NCBI GenBank assembly: GCA_965140555.1
Contig: OZ223259.1
Span: 1,426,001-1,490,000, forward strand
Reading direction: 5' to 3'
DNA length: 64,000 nt
Origin: UBA1351 sp965140555
GTDB lineage: Bacteria > Bacillota > Clostridia > Lachnospirales > Vallitaleaceae
Of the stretch, positions 60,379 through 64,000 are shown one piece after another. A program made the position numbers and the translations under genes. The notes below the pieces were generated by a model, which saw nothing but the letters and a program-made list of their open reading frames with translations, was not told the origin of the DNA and did not search any database. The stretch's first letter is position 1. Every line of letters starts with the position of its first letter.

Positions 60379-62100
60379 CTATATTTCTGATGGCATATAT
60401 TGACTTTGTATAAAATCCCGAAAAACAGAACTTGTCTTTGATACTTCCTCTATGGTCCCACTTGCTTCTATATAACCGTCCTTTAAAACGATTACATTAT
60501 CTACATTTATAATTGCAGATAAACTATGAGCTATCATAATCGTTGTTCGTCCATTCATCAAATTCAACAGAGCATCTGAAACTATTTTTTCACTCTTAGC
60601 ATCTAGGTTACTTGTTGCCTCATCTAATAATAAATAGTCTGGGTTTCTCATAATCGCTCGTGCAATAGCAATACATTGCCGCTGACCTCCGGAAAAATTA
60701 CTGCCATTTGGTTCTACATACGTGTCAAATCCTTCCGGTAAGGACTGAACGAGTTCCCATATATTTGCTTGTTTCGATACTTGTTCCAATTCTTCCTTGG
60801 TCACTTTTCGATTGCAGCCGTAAGTAATGTTATCCCTTAAAGTACCTGACAAAAGGGGACGATCTTGCGAAACCAACGCAAACGCCTTTCTCCAGGATTC
60901 AGGATTAAAATCAGTGACCGGAACCGAACCAAACAGGATTTGTCCTGAATTCGGTTCATACATCCGCTCAAGAATCTTAAATAGCGTACTTTTACCTGTT
61001 CCGTTATTTCCAATAATTGCAGTACTTTTGTTTTTAGGAATCACACAAGATATTTCCTTTAAAATCTCTTTTTCATCGTATCCAAATTTAATATTCTCAA
61101 GCCTAATATCTTCATCCGGCAAATCCATTGGTCTACCGGAAAATGTTTCTTCTTTTTCTTCTAAAATATTACTGATTTTTTCAAACACACCATTGGCAGA
61201 CATAAAACTTCCATATACATTAATTAGTACATTAATTCGAATGCTGGCCATAGAAGAGACACTATAAAAACCAATAACCACACCAACGGTCAATTCACCG
61301 GAAGCAATTTTCATTCCTCCGATAATAAAAGTAATAATAATCAGTCCAATGGGTGTTAGTCCGATAAATGAACTCATTAAAGAGTCACTTAATTGAGCTT
61401 TAATTCCCGTTTTAAATAGATGCGTAAAATAGTCATTCCCAAACTCTTTTTCCTTTTCTACCATATTACTCGTACGAATCAATCGAAGATTTCTTACTCT
61501 TTCCAACAAATATTCCGTTGTTTTAGAGCGTGAAAGATAATATTTACTAACCGTTCTATATAAGAGCTTTCCGCAAAGTGAAACTCCAATTGCCACAACC
61601 GGAACCAAGATAATTGACCATAATGTTAATTCGGAACTAAAGGTATACATACTTTTTCCTGCCAAATACAAACCATATATTGAACTAATCAGCATAATCA
61701 ACACACCAATAAATTGACTGGCTTGATCACAATCTGTTGTCACACGGCTGACAAGTGACTCGCCACTTTCACTGTCGTAATATGCTAATGGCAACTTAAG
61801 CATTTTCTTCCATAATTTTTTTCGCACGCTAAGATTTACTTTTTCAGTTAAAAGCGTATTGACATATGTTCCGATAACGCCAAGTACTCCGGCACCTAGG
61901 GTGTATAAAATATACTGAATTAAATCATCCGTTCGAATATTTCCTGACGAATCAATAACTCTGGCAGTTATTACTGAACTTTTAATCATTGCGTTACTCA
62001 TAACAAAAGAACTTATAATACTAATTATAACCAATATCCATGGAATACGTATTCCACCTAAAACAGTTCTAACTGTACTAAACGAATTTATCTTTTTCAT
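60379..62100 (-). CDS. ABC half-transporter, exporter type (ATPase/permease fusion) 2
   Basis: The ATG at 62100 with GGAGGCGGCGCA upstream overlaps the previous stop by four bases (573 residues). A six-span type IV exporter domain (about 15-315) precedes the ATPase domain. Walker A is GNNGTGKST, the Q-loop is in LVSQDRPLL, the signature is FSGGQRQ, Walker B is YLLLDEATSN and the switch His is in IMIAHSLSAI. No C39 leader-peptidase domain is present. It probably forms a heterodimer with the preceding half-transporter. Confidence 0.9.
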   Translation of the reverse strand: MKKINSFSTVRTVLGGIRIPWILVIISIISSFVMSNAMIKSSVITARVIDSSGNIRTDDLIQYILYTLGAGVLGVIGTYVNTLLTEKVNLSVRKKLWKKMLKLPLAYYDSESGESLVSRVTTDCDQASQFIGVLIMLISSIYGLYLAGKSMYTFSSELTLWSIILVPVVAIGVSLCGKLLYRTVSKYYLSRSKTTEYLLERVRNLRLIRTSNMVEKEKEFGNDYFTHLFKTGIKAQLSDSLMSSFIGLTPIGLIIITFIIGGMKIASGELTVGVVIGFYSVSSMASIRINVLINVYGSFMSANGVFEKISNILEEKEETFSGRPMDLPDEDIRLENIKFGYDEKEILKEISCVIPKNKSTAIIGNNGTGKSTLFKILERMYEPNSGQILFGSVPVTDFNPESWRKAFALVSQDRPLLSGTLRDNITYGCNRKVTKEELEQVSKQANIWELVQSLPEGFDTYVEPNGSNFSGGQRQCIAIARAIMRNPDYLLLDEATSNLDAKSEKIVSDALLNLMNGRTTIMIAHSLSAIINVDNVIVLKDGYIEASGTIEEVSKTSSVFRDFIQSQYMPSEI

Positions 62101-63851
62101 TGCGCCGCCTCCTTCAAAAGACCGCAAGAGACTAATTCACGGTAAGGAGTACATCGTTCTATAAGCTCGTTGTGTGAGCCACTATCAATAATTTCTCCTT
62201 CTTCCAAATAAATAATTTTTTCCACCTTGGACAAAAGCCTCAAATCATGGGTAATCATCAGCATCGTGTGACCTTTAAAAAGGTCCATTAATTTTTTCTG
62301 AATATCATATGCTGACTTTGCATCTAATGCAGATGTCGGTTCATCCAGCAATAAATACGGTCTATTTTTTATCAGTTCTCTTGTTAAGACAATTCTCTGT
62401 CTCTGTCCTCCAGATACCGACCTACCGCTTATAGCCAAAGGCCCGTCAAACCCTGCTTTCGATTCTTCTACCATTGACAAAATCCCTGTCTTTTCAGCAG
62501 CCGCCGTTAATTCCTCATCAGTGACCCCTTCTTTTAAGCCGTATGTCATTGCAGATCTTATTGTACCTCCAAATAGTCCTGCATCCTGTTGTACATAAGC
62601 AAAATAATCGCGATAGGCATTTAACTCAAACTGGGATATGTCCTTTCCATCCAAGGTTATACTTCCCGTATCCGGATTATAGAGTCGTTCAATCAATCCC
62701 ATGATGGTTGACTTTCCACTTCCACATCGTCCGACAAGTGCCGTTGTTTTACCAACCGGTATTGAAAAATTAATGTTTTGTAAGATTGGTCTATCTGTAT
62801 AAGAAAATGTAACATTGTTAAATGTTAGGTCACCCTCAGAAATATGATCATCCCCGTCAATTTTCTTTTCTTCCGGTGCATTAATAATCTGAATCATACG
62901 CGCCGCAGAACCTTGTGCCGACTTGATATCACTCCACATACTTATAACTTTATCTACTTGATTTATGATCTGACTGATAAAAAGAAAAAATGCAACCCAT
63001 TGTTCCATGGTAATATAATTGCCTTTAAGTAGATAAACGCCAAACACAATGGGCACACTTCTTTGCAAAATATCCAATAAATTTGCAATACTATCCGAAA
63101 CAAGCGTTACTCTAGCTCCTCTAATCTTTGCGGCGTAGAGACCTTTTGCCGCTTCTAATCCTTTCTTTGTTTCCAATTCTTCATTTGTATAAGATTTAAT
63201 TAAAAATAAGTTAGATACTCTCTCTGCCAAATAAGCAGTTAAACTTCCTACCTGCCGAAAGATTCCTGCATTCACTTCATATCTCCAACGACCAACTATA
63301 ATGACAAACGCCACATTTAACGGAACTAAAACAAGTACGGATATAAGCAAACGTACATCATATCCATTAATCGTAATGAACACTTTTACAAGATAATACA
63401 ATGTGGGGATCATAGAAATCAGCTGGGAAATCAAAATTGATACTGCCGTTTCCGTGTCATTTGTTATGGTACTTATTAAATTAGACGGATCATTTTCATC
63501 GTAATATACCATATCCAAGTGCATCATCCGCTTCCAAAGCACCCCTTGTGCCCTGCGAATGGCTTCTTTAGATACACATGCCGTTACAATGAGAGACCCA
63601 ATCATTAACCCAAAACTTAATAGGTTATACACAATTGCGGAAACCAGTGCACTTGCTGTAAATTCTCCGCTAAATAATGCTGATGTACTAACCGGTACAT
63701 ACGCTAATACTTCTGAATAACCGATATCCAAAATAAAACCAAAAAGTATCAATAACCATGGTAGCTTTATTTTGGGAATCAATTGAAAATATGCTCTCCA
63801 ATCTCCCCGACCAAATTTATTTCCAGTTTGGTCTTTTACCCTACTTTTCAA
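62097..63851 (-). CDS. ABC half-transporter, exporter type (ATPase/permease fusion) 1
   Basis: Starts at TTG (63851) with AGGGAGG nine bases before it; 584 residues. Six spans (about 30-310) precede the ATPase domain: Walker A GRCGSGKST, Q-loop FAYVQQDAGLFG, signature VSGGQRQ, Walker B YLLLDEPTSALD, switch His in LMITHDLRLL. The catalytic Glu of Walker B is present in both half-transporters, so neither site is obviously degenerate. The overlapping second half-transporter gene indicates a paired exporter. The cargo is unknown. Confidence 0.9.
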   Translation of the reverse strand: MKSRVKDQTGNKFGRGDWRAYFQLIPKIKLPWLLILFGFILDIGYSEVLAYVPVSTSALFSGEFTASALVSAIVYNLLSFGLMIGSLIVTACVSKEAIRRAQGVLWKRMMHLDMVYYDENDPSNLISTITNDTETAVSILISQLISMIPTLYYLVKVFITINGYDVRLLISVLVLVPLNVAFVIIVGRWRYEVNAGIFRQVGSLTAYLAERVSNLFLIKSYTNEELETKKGLEAAKGLYAAKIRGARVTLVSDSIANLLDILQRSVPIVFGVYLLKGNYITMEQWVAFFLFISQIINQVDKVISMWSDIKSAQGSAARMIQIINAPEEKKIDGDDHISEGDLTFNNVTFSYTDRPILQNINFSIPVGKTTALVGRCGSGKSTIMGLIERLYNPDTGSITLDGKDISQFELNAYRDYFAYVQQDAGLFGGTIRSAMTYGLKEGVTDEELTAAAEKTGILSMVEESKAGFDGPLAISGRSVSGGQRQRIVLTRELIKNRPYLLLDEPTSALDAKSAYDIQKKLMDLFKGHTMLMITHDLRLLSKVEKIIYLEEGEIIDSGSHNELIERCTPYRELVSCGLLKEAAQ

Positions 63852-63880
63852 GATGCCTTTCCTCCCTTGTAAATGTCTGA

Positions 63881-64000
63881 TTAGTCTCCGATTGGCATCA
63901 TTCCACTTTCTTCCAAATTATTAATCCAATCATCAACAGTTGGAACAAAAGCTTCCATTGTCGCAAAAAAGTCTGCATCACTAATTGCTATAACTGCTTT
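63881..64000 (-). CDS. C-terminal end of an unknown gene (runs off right edge)
   Basis: Thirty-nine codons and a stop (63881-63883) are visible, upstream of the ABC genes with 29 bases between. The sequence includes ISDADFFATMEAFVPTVDDW and ends in SGMMPIGD. It is acidic, with no Cys. I do not recognise it. It could be the end of a carrier-like or maturation protein, or a small precursor peptide of the export operon. Confidence 0.6.
   Translation of the reverse strand, partial: KAVIAISDADFFATMEAFVPTVDDWINNLEESGMMPIGD

Noticed and set aside
60827..61267. Plus-strand open frame of 146 codons opposite the second ABC half-transporter
   Set aside because: It lies wholly within conserved Walker A and Q-loop coding sequence of the minus strand and has no start signals.

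Overview
The window looks like a chromosomal segment of a low-GC, motile, plant-sugar-using member of the Clostridia (Lachnospirales/Vallitaleaceae-like). The evidence is AT-rich DNA, strong GGAGG ribosome sites, a T-box leader, LplB/LplC- and YesM/YesN-type modules, FliB and several chemoreceptors. This is an inference from gene content; no rRNA or tRNA gene was seen. Apart from one AraC-type regulator and one broken MarR gene, every gene lies on the minus strand.

Layout. 1-12 kb: a tightly overlapping carbohydrate-uptake operon with two solute-binding proteins (one a 970-residue fusion), four permeases and no ATPase, plus a central trio of NHL/TPR protein, Yip1-type membrane protein and DUF5696 lipoprotein. 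A divergent AraC regulator sits at its head. 13-20 kb: GH43 glycosidase, O-methyltransferase, SGNH-hydrolase lipoprotein, DegV protein, and a short alanyl-tRNA synthetase behind an alanine T-box. 20-26 kb: a MarR gene broken by a MITE, a GNAT acetyltransferase, and an FtsX-type ABC transporter with a BceRS-like two-component system. 26-34 kb: an LplB/LplC sugar importer with its binding protein and YesM/YesN regulators. 34-46 kb: FliB, three near-identical chemoreceptors, and an ECF sigma/membrane protein/TPR operon. 46-50 kb: a Zur-znuABC zinc locus with a clear promoter and operator, a fossil chemoreceptor fragment and a flavodoxin. 50-56 kb: a membrane-anchored ECF sigma factor with a secreted partner, a PepSY-like protein with a two-component system, and a YcaQ-type glycosylase. 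57-64 kb: another chemoreceptor, then an export-type operon (two ABC half-transporters, a trigger-factor-like protein, a thioredoxin) that runs off the right edge.

Two families of small non-coding repeats are scattered through the window. Family A is about 157 bp, with terminal inverted repeats, CTAG target duplications and an almost invariant hairpin-rich core. Family B is a 119-bp imperfect palindrome. The most notable leads are the structured MITE family A, the NHL/Yip1/DUF5696 uptake locus with its fused binding protein, the export/folding operon at the right edge, and the membrane-tethered sigma factor.
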